NCBI GenBank assembly: GCA_030068145.1
Contig: JAPJBO010000167.1
Coordinates: forward strand, 248,001 to 312,000
DNA length: 64,000 bases
Source: Diplonema papillatum
Taxonomy: Eukaryota; Euglenozoa; Diplonemea; Diplonemida; Diplonemidae
Reading direction: 5' to 3'
The notes beneath the pieces are model-generated. The model worked only from the letters and a program-made list of their open reading frames with translations. It was not told the DNA's origin and did not search any database. Both the position numbers and the translations under genes were made by a program. This document shows, piece by piece, positions 34,050 to 45,540 of the stretch; within the stretch, counting starts at the first letter, position 1; each line of letters begins with the position of its first letter.

Positions 34050-35345
34050 AGTCGACAGGAAAGCCGCACAACCTGGTGTTTTTGCTACGTGAAAGCCGCA
34101 TTCACAACTGCGCGACTCTTCGCATCAAAGTGACTGACACGACTTAGTCACATGGTACGTGAAGGGTGCAGACATTTAGACGCTATGAATCGTGACACGA
34201 AAGCCGCACAACCTGGTGTTTTTGCTACGTGAAAGCCGCATTCACAACTGCGCGACTCTTCGCATCAAAGTGACTGACACGACTTAGTCACATGGTACGT
34301 GAAGGGTGCAGACATTTAGACGCTATGAATCGTGACACGAAAGCCGCATTCACAACTTCGCGACTCTTCGCATCGAAGTGACTGACACGACTTAGTCACA
34401 TGGTACGTGAAGGGTGCAGACATTTAGACACTATGAATCGTGACACGAAAGCCGCATTCACAACTTCGCGACTCTTCGCATCGAAGTGACTGACACGACT
34501 TAGTCACATGGTACGTGAAGGGTGCAGACATTTAGACACTATGAATCGTGACACGAAAGCCGCATTCACAACTTCGCGACTCTTCGCATCGAAGTGACTG
34601 ACACGACTTAGTCACATGGTACGTGAAGGGTGCAGACATTTAGACACTATGAATCGTGACACGAAAGCCGCATTCACAACTTCGCGACTCTTCGCATCGA
34701 AGTGACTGACACGACTTAGTCACATGGTACGTGAAGGGTGCAGACATTTAGACACTATGAATCGTGACACGAAAGCCGCATTCACAACTTCGCGACTCTT
34801 CGCATCGAAGTGACTGACACGACTTAGTCACATGGTACGTGAAGGGTGCAGACATTTAGACACTATGAATCGTGACACGAAAGCCGCATTCACAACTTCG
34901 CGACTCTTCGCATCGAAGTGACTGACACGACTTAGTCACATGGTACGTGAAGGGTGCAGACATTTAGACACTATGAATCGTGACACGAAAGCCGCATTCA
35001 CAACTTCGCGACTCTTCGCATCGAAGTGACTGACACGACTTAGTCACATGGTACGTGAAGGGTGCAGACATTTAGACACTATGAATCGTGACACGAAAGC
35101 CGCATTCACAACTTCGCGACTCTTCGCATCGAAGTGACTGACACGACTTAGTCACATGGTACGTGAAGGGTGCAGACATTTAGACACTATGAATCGTGAC
35201 ACGAAAGCCGCATTCACAACTTCGCGACTCTTCGCATCGAACTGACTGACACGACTTAGTCACATGGTACGTGAAGGGTGCAGACATTTAGACACTATGA
35301 ATCGTGACACGAAAGCCGCAGACACAACTTCGCGACTTTCGCCAT
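34050..35345. repeat. 108-bp satellite
   Basis: About eleven units run in tandem: the two leftmost are 140 bp, then nine near-identical units of exactly 108 bp. Each contains TGACTGACACGACTTAGTCA and TGCAGACATTTAGACACTA. The array stops about 55 bp from the 5' splice site of the PKA third exon, so it lies in the gene's last intron or its 3' region. Confidence 0.92.
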
Positions 35346-35399
35346 CAAGCTGACTGACACAACTCCGTCACAATGATATGATACGTGCCAAGGGCATAC

Positions 35400-38383
35400 C
35401 TCTTTGCTCTCCGGGTACCGCTCGAAGTTGGACGTGTCGCCTGCGCCTTTGGACTTGATCGGGATGGGTGCCGGGTACTGCAGGGCCAGCAGCTTTTCCC
35501 AGTTCGCGCCCTTGAAGTACGAGTGCGTCTTAACGTCCTGCGAGCCACCCTTCAGCGTCCCGAGACGCTTGGTGTGGTCGGTCTGCAGGAGCTGGCGGAT
35601 GAGGTCCTTGGCCCGGGAGTCGAACCAGTTCGGGAACTGAACGCGGCCTTCGAGGATCTTCTCGTAGATGCGGAATGGGCTGTCGTCGAAGAACGGCGGG
35701 TATCCTGCGTTGAACTCGTACAGCAGGATGCCCATCGCCCACCAGTCAACCGCCTTGCCGTGGCCCTTCGACTGGATCACCTCGGGCGCCAGGTATTCGG
35801 GTGTACCGCACAGCGTGAACGTTCTCTCCGGCACCCGCTTCGCGAACCCAAAGTCAGTGATCTGTCGGGGTGTGTTGGTTCTTGTTTGCCAGACTGTTTC
35901 TTGTAGTAAGCGGTCGGTTTTTTAGCGTTATTTGTGGATTAGAAGGTCGGTATTTTAAGGTCTCCGGTTGACCGTAGAGGCTGGGTTTGAGAAAAGTGAG
36001 AGGGTGCCGCTCGTTTCGGGTGTTGTGTCACTCCGTTGTGAAGCCTTGTGAAGTCCCCTAACGCGTTTAGGGGGTGTTTGGGATTGGGTAGGGTGTGGTC
36101 GTTCTGCTACGGCGTGAAAAGCGTGAACGTTCTCTCCGGCACCCGCTTCGCGAACCCAAAGTCAGTGATCTGTGGGGGTGCGTTGGTTCTTGGTTGCCAG
36201 ACTGTTTCTTGTAGTAAGCGGTCGGTTTTTTTAGCGTTAAAGTTCGCTTGAAATTCCGGGGTTTCAGGGTCGCCGGGCGACCGGTTGAGGGTTGTTTATT
36301 TGTGCATGCAAGCCAGGCCAGGTTGAATGCGGGAAACCGGGGCTTATCTGCCACCACATCATTCTAGCTGCACTCTGGGGCAAGCAACTACCTCCAAAAC
36401 ATGGTTGTGGGGGGGTTCTGGCTAGTTGAATCAGTGGGCGAAGACTGGCTGATGATATTTCAAAAAAGAAAGCCTAAATTATCTGGTATAAAATATAGGC
36501 ACCGGAGCACGGGCTAAAAAGACTCGCTCGTATGGGTTACGGGTTGTATACTTGGCGAATTATGGGTTACGCTAGCCATGTCCGGGACTGTTGGTGACCG
36601 TCGCCAAGTATACGGACTTGAGCGCTTACGCCCTGCCACGCCCAGATTGACCTGTGTTTCGTGTGGGCTCCTTTGGTCTTGGAATATTGTTGCGATAGTG
36701 GGGAGTCATCGGCATGATCTTTGATATTTCGCAACTGGCAGCCTTCCACGTGACAAAGCCGTTAAGCACTGGGAACTTTTAAGTACACGGGGCATATGGA
36801 TCAGCATGCACTAAGCCGCTAAGCAGCGGCTGCCGGCTTATCCCGTGACACTTTTTAGAGCAAGTTCACTTAAGGCGTTTTATGAGTAGAAACAAGAAAC
36901 AAATGGCAGACCTTGACGTGACCCTTGCCGTCCAGCAGAAGGTTCTCGGGCTTCAAGTCTCGGTAGATAATGTCCTTGTTGTGGATGTACTCAAAGACGA
37001 GAACGAGCTGTGTTGATCGTTGGATTAATTGCAAACTCGAAAGCCAATGCTGGCGGCGTGTTTGGGAGTTCCCTGGCACGTACAGACAAAATGTGGGCGG
37101 ATGGTACCGACAAGCACGGGTAACATGAACGGAACTTTGTTTTTACGGCGTTCTCGGGAAAATAATCAGCGGCCCATCCCGAGATCCAGTGACGGGCCTG
37201 AACCGGGACTGGTTCTGTCTGGGTAAAGTCCCTAGGCAGGCACGAGTGGCTTCGAGGGTGATAGGGGATACTGCAGCGGATTCAGGGTTGCCGAATGGCA
37301 CACATGTGAGATGATGCCAAAGGTGATGGCAAAAAGAGGAGGGGGGGAGGCTTGGGCAGACAGATCGTAGCAACGATGTTGTGCACGTGATATGCTACCT
37401 CTGTAACCACACAGGGACCTCTGAACCCAGAGGCGGGGTTCTGGTCTCAGAAGAAGGCTCCCCCTGATAAGCTTTAGCCCCCATTCGGCCTCAGAATACG
37501 GGTGCTGGCGGGGTGGGTCTTAGTAACGGCAGAATATTTCTGCACAAACCCGTCCGTGTGCACTGACACGAGAGGTGTAGAATAGGTGGGAGGCCGCAAC
37601 AATGAAATACCACTACTCTTGTTGTCGCTTTACTTATCCAATGATGGGAAGACGTCAGCTGCTCCCTTGTGGGGTTAGGGTCTTCGGATCCGTAGCTTAT
37701 CCGTTTCCAGCGACAAACGGGCTTCGGCTCGCGAATCCTCGTTTGGAGACACCAGTCAGGTTGGAAGTTTGGCTGGGGGCGGCACATCTGTTACACATTA
37801 ACGCAGGTGTCCTGAGGCAAGCTCAGCGGGAACAGAAATCTCGCGTAGAGCATAAGGGTAGATGTTTGCTCGATACACGATCTTCAGTACCGATCCTAGG
37901 TGTGAAAGCATTCTTCCAATAGATAGGGCTGACACCACACCGAACGAAGGAGACAAAAAGCGGTATCTTCAATCAAGAGGAAATTCCCGCTGTACAAACC
38001 TCGGCATGGTAAAACTTCGAAACGTCGTTCGGGAAACGGCCGGCAGAGCGGAGATGTGTGAACATTTCACCTCCGATGACGTATTCGAGGACGATGTACA
38101 GCTTCTTCTCGTCCTGGAACGTCGTGATGATGTTCACGATGAACGGGTGGCTGAGTTCGGCGAGCAGGCTCTTCTCGGCGAGGATGTGCTGGACCTGCTT
38201 CATTTTGATGATCTCCCGCTTCTTCAAGCACTTGATCGCGTAGAACGTGCTGTCCTGGCCCTTCAGTTTCGCCAGCCTCACCCGACCGAAACTGCCTGTA
38301 CCCAGGGTTTCCTTCATTTCGAGGTCGGTCAGCTTCCATCCGGAAGTGTCCGGCTTCTGGAACCCTCCTTTTGTCGTCGTCAT
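35400..38383 (-). CDS. PKAC: Protein kinase A catalytic subunit, kinetoplastid type (three exons found)
   Basis: Exons are 38383-38000, 37007-36912 and 35861-35400, all phase 0 with GT-AG borders, giving 314 codons. It is a cytosolic AGC Ser/Thr kinase. The Gly-rich loop GTGSFGRV, the AIKCLKK lysine, [14 protein letters not shown], the activation-loop [14 protein letters not shown] and the [16 protein letters not shown] tail follow in order. The sequence around the start ([16 protein letters not shown]) and GANWEKL are characteristic of trypanosome PKA subunits. The C-terminal tail stops at YPESKE at a clear donor (GTATGCC), so a short last exon, expected to end with an FxxF motif, is missing. 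I could not find it in 33.4-35.3 kb. Intron 2 holds a partial copy of exon 3. Confidence 0.93.
36122..36169 (-). pseudogene. Partial tandem copy of PKA exon 3 start
   Basis: These 48 bases repeat the first codons of exon 3 ([16 protein letters not shown]), including an intact acceptor (CCCCACAG) and the adjoining intron (36170-36260 matches 35862-35960). After the copied part the frame runs into other sequence and soon stops. If spliced in, it would truncate the kinase just after the DFG motif. Confidence 0.85.
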
Positions 38384-39061
38384 CTTTGCAGATTCCGAGG
38401 CCTGTTTTCCTTCTGCTCCCGCCTTTTTCTCTCTCCAATCAAAATTGGGAAGTTCGGCTGTCAGAGGCCCGTTTCTTCTTGAACGAGAAGTTTCCTCCTC
38501 GGGAGGGGGAGTCCTCTCTCTTTTTTGCTTCTATTTGCTTTTCTTCTCTCGCTGGTGCGAATCGGGTCCTTCTTGTCTTGTGTAGGAAATAAGAAAAGGG
38601 GGAGGGGGGAGTTGTGTGAGTGTTTTTTAAGGGGTGTTTTTTGTTGTTTTTGGGGTACTTGTTTTGTGTTGCCAGGGGAGGAAGGGGGAACTAGAGGAGC
38701 GCGGACGGACCAGGTGTGTGTCGAGAAGGAGGTCGTGGAGAAGGCTTCTCTGTTAAGGCGGGTTGGCTTGTTGAATTGGTGTGAGCACCGGCCCTCCTCG
38801 AAGACGACGTGCAGCTAACACCAAGCAGGCATTTTTTTTCCGGCTGAAGGCAGCCGCTTCTTTCCTCAGCGCGAACACTGGATACGACCACGCGCAAGAA
38901 GCGAAGAGGCAACAAAACAGAAATGAGCCCGAGGTAGAACGCGGCTTTGTGGTGAAAGAGATATGGACTGTATCGTCGTGAACGCAGCGCATGGCTGAGC
39001 TGCTTTCTTCCTTCTTTCCATTTTGTTTGACTGAAATGAGTCGGGCTTCCGCATCCGCGGT

Positions 39062-39279
39062 TTTAAGGCCACGGGTTGAATCGAGTTGGATTATTCGGAC
39101 ATGTATTAGCAATGGAGTTACCATTGTTATCCAACTGGGCCCAAAAGGCACCTTCCCCGCGTAGATTGCCACCGTTTTGATGAGCCGTCTGCAGACCCAC
39201 TGTTAATCCATTTACTCTGAGACTTGCATGGCTTAATCCTTGAAACAAGCATATGACTACTGGCAGGATCAACCAGGTT
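39062..39279 (-). pseudogene. 5' fragment of small-subunit (18S) rRNA gene
   Basis: Read on the minus strand, it begins AACCTGGTTGATCCTGCCAG and keeps well-conserved 18S landmarks such as TCATATGCTTGTTTCAAGG and CTAATACATGTCCGAATAAT, then stops about 220 bases in. The TGTTTCAAGGA form is typical of Euglenozoa. Upstream bases (39280-39340) match the flank of the relic at 12421. It is better preserved than that copy, but still only a fragment. Confidence 0.9.
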
Positions 39280-39589
39280 TCTTGTCACTCAAACCAAACT
39301 GGACCGAGGAAAATCTGACGAATCAGAGATTCCCCGATACCAGAGATTGTATCGTGTCAAGCCTAGATTGATGCATGATCATTCTATTCATTCTTCAGCT
39401 TTCAAAAGGGGCAATCCACCCTTGAGCAGGAGCCGTCGTGGGGAATTCTGCGCGAAGAAAACTTGTTGGATTCGCTCACCTTTCTCGTGTGCGCTGCTGT
39501 TGTTCGGAAGTGTTCCCGTTCACAGGAACAACACAGTTTGTTCGTACGCCTGAGAATATGGTTGTTTTGACCTGGCAACAAGCAAGCAC

Positions 39590-39870
39590 TAGCGGGTGCG
39601 TTGTGCTAGCTTGGTAGGTGCTGTCGTCCGAAACGGTAGTTGCTTGGGTATGTAGGTAGAATGTACGTACGTATGCATACACCGTCCTCGGTGTGCTGCT
39701 GCTACGTCGTAGTACCACCTCGAGGTCCTCGTCACGAGCTCGTGGATGCAATCCTCAGCTACTCGTGGACCATACGAGGTGTGGTATCTACCACATACCA
39801 CTACGTCGTGCCACGTAGTACCACAGGTACTATAGGCCCCTCTGTAGGTAGTATGCATACCACCACTACG
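39590..39870. repeat. Region rich in GTAGTACCAC/GTGGTA inverted words
   Basis: Many short inverted words (TATGCATAC, CGTGGTAC-like, ACCACGTAG-like) lie here and could fold into a branched hairpin. Related words recur at 41380-41480. There is no gene. Confidence 0.45.
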
Positions 39871-40617
39871 CACGGATTCGCACCCGTATATTCTACCTTT
39901 GGTTTGCTCTTGCTCTTGGCCCTCTCTTCAGGGGGTTTGCGTAGTTCTGTGTGGAGCACAAACATGCAAACCGGACCGGCGACAGAATGGCGTTGGTTCG
40001 CACATTGTGCAAGCTTACGTATTAAGACACTGCAGCGCACTGTCACGCAAAAAATGAAAAACAAAGGGGATGCTGGGGTTCTCACCTTCCCGTCGCGGAA
40101 AACCTGGGAATGGGGTTTTGATTGATGCACAGGCACAGCACAAAGTCGTAGGCAGGCGGAGGAATCCCAGGTAATTCCGGGTAGACGTATGAACAACGAG
40201 GAAAGGGCTATTTTTTTCCTCTGGAGGAATTCACTCCGATTGGGTGGCCGTTTGCGTTGGGTTGCAAGAGGGCAACCTGGCAGACGGACACAATACTCTT
40301 TGGCACTCGGCTAGTCGAACCACGTGCAGTAGATGCAGCTGCTTGACATTCGGGTCATTGGAAAGTGGGTTGACGTCTTCCTGCCAAAGGAACTAGGTTT
40401 TTTGACCTTCCGGTCAAACAAAAAGGGACATGTATCTCCTGTTTTGGGGGGCAGGTGACTCTTGACCTTCGGGCCTATGAAAGGTGGTGTACGTCCTCCG
40501 ATTTACCGTAATTGGATTAATTGTTGAACCGGGTAAAACCTGGGACACCCCCAAAAATGGGGTTGGGTGTCCCAGGTTTTACCGGTTTGGCATTATTTTT
40601 TTTTTTTCGGGTTTGCG

Positions 40618-40918
40618 GGGGTACCAGGGAAAGCCTGCTACACGGGAGCCAAGCTTCACGTGTTCGGCGGTACTGCAGAGCCACGGGCCTACGGGTCAAG
40701 TGGCTACCGATTTCCCAAACTAAAGCATCAAGGCGTGGCGCACCTTGGGGCTTGGCGCTCGCGCTGAACATAAGCTCGTCGAGACGGTCAGCCGCAGGGC
40801 AGAGCGGACGGGGTTGTAGCACTGTGCTGCCTCCGACTCAAGCTTTGCAAGCTGTGTGGTTGACCGTCACGTTCCTGGACCAGGAGCGGTCTTTTTCTTT
40901 TTCTTCTTCTTCTTCTTC
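40618..40918 (+). mobile_element. SINE-like retroposon with 11-bp target duplication
   Basis: A body of about 270 bp from GGGGTACCAGGGAAAGCC to CTGGACCAGGAGCGG is followed by a CTTCTTCTT pyrimidine tail. The 11-bp direct repeat TCGGGTTTGCG flanks it at 40607-40617 and 40919-40929. This layout is that of a LINE-mobilised SINE. Relatives are at 20745, 50362 and 11640 (rearranged), with a partial one at 15440. I see no convincing tRNA-type promoter boxes. Confidence 0.8.
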
Positions 40919-40999
40919 TCGGGTTTGCGACTTTGCGTACTTTGCAGAATATCACGACCATGCGCCTTTGGGTGCTTAATACTCAGTTCGACCGATAGA

Positions 41000-41990
41000 T
41001 GCCGCTGTCGTAGGAGGCTGCAGGACCACCGCTGCCAGTTCAACATTATTCCGATTACGGTAGCTTTTCTGACCCTCCGGCGACGAGTAGCTTTGATTTT
41101 TTTCAAGGAGATTTCGACCTTCGGATCCATGAAAAGCGGGCTGACGTGTTTCTGCCGAAGGAGGTAGAATTTTGACCTTCCGGTCAAACGGAAAGGGGCG
41201 CTAGCCTCTGTTCCGGTGGAAAAGGGGAAGTTGACTCTCGGGCCAAACGAAAGGCGGATGCTTTTATAACTAGCCTGTGGAAAGTAGATTCTTGAGTCTT
41301 CCTACTTTCGGGGAGTGACCTTTCGCCAAGGCACGACTTCGACCTCCACACGAATTGGGCCTCGTGGTGTCTGTAGTATGTTTTCAGCAAGTACCACTAG
41401 TAGCTAGGGTACTGCATAGGATCGCTCTTATCCGTGGGTATACAACAGCATGCCGCTGGTAATATGCCCAGTGGTATGCACACCTCACGGCATAAAGAGA
41501 TACGTTTATGCCCAAGCCACTATGGCTCAAATCTCAGGGAGCAGTGGGCTGTGCGTCAGAGGTAAACGGACTGATCCAAGTGCACGCCTGCTGTCTCTGT
41601 TTGTAACAAGTGAGGATGTCTGAGAGTCCTTCGGCGGCCTGTTCGACTTGGATACCTGTGTGTTTGTAGTGGTTGCTTCAGTCGCAAGCGAAGCAAAAAA
41701 GACAGGCGCTTCGTTTTGTTTGTGCGTGCCGGTTGATCGTTTTCCCGCTTGTATTTGAATTCTGATCAACCACCAAAACACGCTGCCTCCGTCTTTTTAG
41801 CCTGCACAATTCATTGAAGGGCAACCCACAAGATTGTTAGTACTAAAAAGGACGTTCTCCGCATGTGTAGTTTGAGTTAGGTGGGTGACAGGACAGTGCG
41901 GTTGTTAGGTGCGTGGTCTGGTATCTGCCATCTCGTTTCTGTACACACTTCTTTGGCCAAGGCCGGGATTGTTGTGCTCACGACGCGGCC
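41000..41990. other. Repeat-fragment region without genes
   Basis: 41690-41850 matches the dispersed repeat at 10420-10600. The rest shows GACCTTCCGGTCAAAC-type words (also at 40400) but no open frame of interest. Confidence 0.45.
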
Positions 41991-41991
41991 G

Positions 41992-43722
41992 TTAACCATA
42001 CGTTTCGGTTGACCCGGTAAGGGTGAAGAGTGTTTTTCTCGTTTTAGCGACAGGGTGATAACATTGTACAAGCGTCAGTCCTCGTCGGAAGAGTATTGAT
42101 CTTCTAAAATAATCTATGCGATTTGACCTGTATGCGTTCAAGGTTAAACCGCTGCCAGCGTTCCGTTGTAGCTGTGTAACAAGTATGCTCTCTAAGGAGG
42201 TAGTTTCTGGGTATCGCAAAAGAGAAAGGGGGGACAGAAAGCACACACAATCGACAGAGTGGTCGAAAGGGAGGGCTGGCTGCTCCACAAGAGGCGCGGC
42301 GTGCTGGCGGAGGAGTTGGTCGAAGGTGTCGACCCGGACGGCGCCCCGGCGCGCGTTGCGCCAAGATGGCGAAACGCGCTTGGAGCCCAGCTCCAGCCGC
42401 GCTGTAGCGCTCGCCCGCTTGGAAGAGGACAGCCCCTCGACCGACGCCCGCAGCCACGTCCCCCGCACCCCCGCGCACTTGACCAGGTCCCGGCATGACA
42501 GGTAGCCGGCCACTTCGAAGACTAACTCCGGGATGTCCCACCAGCACTTCCGCAGCCTGCCCTCTCCGAGTCCCGCGGCCGGGCGTCCCCTCGCTCCCGA
42601 CCCCACCCCGCACGCCCTCCGCATCGCCGACGCCACCAGCGCGAGTTCCCGCGGATCCACTGCTGCTGCTGCCGCTGCGAGCATGTTCTGTGCACTTGAG
42701 TGGGGCGACGGGCTGCTGTGCTGGGACCGCTCATCTTCGGCTTCCTCCCAGCTCTGACGGCGGCCGGCCCTGCCGGGCGGGTGGGGGCCCAGATCGAGGA
42801 TGTTCCCAGGGTGTTCCCCGGACGTTTCGAAAGTGTGTTCCCAGGATGTTCCAGGGGATGTCGCCAGGACATCCCCTGGAACCGCCACGGGGGCGGGCTT
42901 CCCCGCCTGCTGGCGATTGCCGGAGGGGGACGTACACCTGCGCCGCCGCGACCGCAGTGCAGCTCCGCCAGCGGGCGGAGACGCTGTGCGCTCGACCGAC
43001 CGATCTTCGCTGGAGTGGGACAACGAGCTGCGCCGCTGCGACAGCTGATCAATTTGACCAGCACGAAGCTCGTGCAGCAACCCCGGTGAGGAAGCTGTGC
43101 GTTCTACCCACCCGTTTTCGCTGGAGTGGGACGATGAGCCGCGCCGCTGCGACGGCTGGTCAACTTGACCAGCACGGAGCTCGTGCAGCAGGCCCGGGGA
43201 GGACGATGTGCGCTCTGACCACCCGTTTTCGCTGGAGTGGGACGACGAGCTGCGCCGCTGCGACGGCTGATCAACTCGGCCAGCACGAAGCTCGTGCAGC
43301 AGGCCCGGTGAAAACGATGTACCTTCGACGCACCCGTTTTCGCTGGAGTGCGACGACGAGCTGCGCCGCTGCTGCGCCGGCCGGCCAACTCCGCCAGCGC
43401 AAACCTCCCGCAGCCGTCCCGGCGAAGACGCTGCCAGCTCCGCCCGCCCGTTTCCGCTGGAGCGAGACGTTGACGACGACGACGACGAGCTGCGCCTGCG
43501 GGAGGCAGGCCGTCGCTCTTCGGCCCCGGCGCCGCCCGCTCGGTCGCCCGCCGGGGGGCCGCGCCGCCGGCGGCGGGCGCGCTTCGCGCGGAACCCGTCG
43601 TGCCGCGGCAGGCTTGCGCCGCCGGAGGCGCCCGGGGGCGTTTGCTCCTCGCACAGCGCCACCAGCGCGCCGCCGGCCGCCGACGCAACAGCGACCGAGA
43701 GCAGGAACCCGGCCCGCCCCAT
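41992..43722 (-). CDS. F-box protein with N-terminal hydrophobic segment and 34-residue repeats
   Basis: The ATG at 43722 opens a frame of up to 576 residues. It has an N-terminal hydrophobic stretch (GFLLSVAVASAAGGALVAL), a basic Arg/Ser-rich region, then about five repeats of some 34 residues containing SHSSENG and SPGLLHELRAG. An F-box-like motif (WDIPELVFEVAGYLSCRDLV) lies near residue 390. F-box proteins connect substrates to SCF ubiquitin ligases. The frame beyond about residue 490 loses coding character, and a donor-like GTGTGTGC at 42248 suggests the exon ends at 42249, with later exons not found. A poly(A) run on the coding strand lies about 20 bases upstream of the ATG. Confidence 0.7.
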   Translation of the reverse strand: MGRAGFLLSVAVASAAGGALVALCEEQTPPGASGGASLPRHDGFRAKRARRRRRGPPAGDRAGGAGAEERRPASRRRSSSSSSSTSRSSGNGRAELAASSPGRLREVCAGGVGRPAQQRRSSSSHSSENGCVEGTSFSPGLLHELRAGRVDQPSQRRSSSSHSSENGWSERTSSSPGLLHELRAGQVDQPSQRRGSSSHSSENGWVERTASSPGLLHELRAGQIDQLSQRRSSLSHSSEDRSVERTASPPAGGAALRSRRRRCTSPSGNRQQAGKPAPVAVPGDVLATSPGTSWEHTFETSGEHPGNILDLGPHPPGRAGRRQSWEEAEDERSQHSSPSPHSSAQNMLAAAAAAVDPRELALVASAMRRACGVGSGARGRPAAGLGEGRLRKCWWDIPELVFEVAGYLSCRDLVKCAGVRGTWLRASVEGLSSSKRASATARLELGSKRVSPSWRNARRGAVRVDTFDQLLRQHAAPLVEQPALPFDHSVDCVCFLSPLSLLRYPETTSLESILVTQLQRNAGSGLTLNAYRSNRIDYFRRSILFRRGLTLVQCYHPVAKTRKTLFTLTGSTETYG

Positions 43723-43759
43723 CGTCTCTCGGGTTTTCTGTTTTTTTTTTTTTTTTCGA

Positions 43760-45540
43760 GACTGGAGGACCAGGGCAGGGACTTACATGGGTCTGAGAGA
43801 TTTGGCGGGAAAGTTGGGAGTGCAGTGGGTGAAACTTGGGCAGTTGGAATGTTGCCTTTTGGCAGAAGTTTCCGACGCTTCTCGTCTCACGTTGGACACT
43901 GCGGTGTCATGCTCGCCCAGCCAGGTGCTAACTTGGCAGTCAGAACGCGCTGCGGCAAGAAGATCGGGTAAGGGCGTTGGGGCAACAGGGTCTGTTTGTG
44001 TTCCAACTGAGAACGTTAGCCCCGAACTAGTTTCCTGGCGCCAGCACCTGCTCCGGTCAATACAAGACACCACGGAGACAGAGGTCTACGTAATCTAGAC
44101 TTCTCTGCGATGTTGCATAATTCCCGCACATAGTTCCTGCATGCGTCGATTGGTATGCGAATCCTCTGGGAGCGAGTTGTTGTTTCATGAAGTCGGCTAG
44201 AGTGGCAGTTGTAGGTGCGATAACCCGAATATTGGCTGATGTTGCGCTTTCGACTTGAGCTGCTGACACTTCTCCTTCCTGGGCGCACTCGAGCATGCCC
44301 AGCAGGTCCTGCATTTGGAGCTAAAATTTTTTTTCCCCGCCCGCCCAAGTTTTTTTTCGGGTAAACAGTAAACTTGGGAGACGGCCCAAGTTTGCTATTC
44401 ATATGTAAGCCCCTGGACCAGGGTACTAGCGTGCCCCTCAAAATCGTGTACAACCTGAAAATTATGTGAGGGATAGCCTAGCATTCTCTGGAGGGGAAGC
44501 TATGGTGGGCACTTTTTGTCTCGAAGAAATGTAAAAAACGGGGTTTGGCTAGGAGCTCTTCAGAAAAAACGCAGTTTGCGCGGAAGAAAAGCCTCTGTTC
44601 GCTGTTGCACCGTGCCCATCCGGTGCAGTGGGTTGGACCCCGGCTGACTGCACCAGGCGCGCTTCACCGAGGACCCCCGTGTTTCAGATCGCGTCCCGTC
44701 TTGTATAAGAACGGGATTGGCTTTTTATCGATGACTCAGGCCCCGCACAGCGGCAAAGAAATTTGGATACACTTTTGAGGGGGGGTAGTTTCTTGGCCCC
44801 GCAGCGGCAAATTTTTTTGGGTATGTTTCTTGGTGACGTTTTTCATAGCAGTTCCAAAGCAAGCAGTTAGATGGCTTCCGCTTTCCCTGACCCAACCGAC
44901 CCAACGAGTGTTATCCGAAGTGACTCAAACGAAGTTATGCAAGGAAGAGTTTCCTCATCTTTAGTGGTCAGGCCAACACCCTAATACTCCACCTTGGCAG
45001 AGGAAAACAGGAAGGCCGTCTGGGGCCAGACTAAGTAAGGAGTTTCCGGTCCTTTCAGCGCATATTGCCCTCTGACGATGGACACAACCAAGCACAGAAA
45101 CCCCATCTTCGAGCATGAAGGACCTGAGGGGGGGTTGCCAGGGAGGCCCAGCTGAAGGAGCGAGCAATGGAAAACCGACCCAGCGGTGCCTTCACGCTAC
45201 CCCCCGTTATCCGTGGCCTTATTTTTATGTATACTCGTAGGGGGTTCCTGACTACCAGATTGGATCGAGAAAATCTGACGACATGATACCAGACCGGATA
45301 GGGCTGCATCTTTCTCGACGAGTTGCTCTTCACTCCTTCGGACGCACACAACTGACGAGTTGTAGTTGGATACGTATGACAAGTACGTGGTGCCCTCAAT
45401 TGTTCGCATGGCTCGGCGACGGGTTTGAGGGCCTGGGAGCAACAGCGCACGACGTGGTACCACGAGGGTCGTCTTTGTCACTCGCTGCGGGTCTTCGATG
45501 CTCTCACTTTGAAATTCGTGCTCTTAGCCAGCGGTAAAAA
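43760..45540. other. Intergenic stretch, nothing recognised
   Basis: There is no supported gene or repeat family except short G and T runs near 44330 and 44775. Open frames are short and without domains. Confidence 0.4.

Noticed and set aside
34050..35345. 108-bp repeats considered as repeated small RNA genes
   Set aside because: I see no promoter box or conserved RNA fold signature, so it is listed as satellite only.
41512..41535. Stretch resembling the dinoflagellate spliced-leader end (GCCACTATGGCTCAA)
   Set aside because: Only 13 of 15 bases match, it occurs once, and other evidence points to Euglenozoa.
42495..43796. 433-codon plus-strand open frame opposite the F-box gene
   Set aside because: It mirrors the repeats of the minus-strand gene and has no domain. 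The F-box-like motif lies on the minus strand.
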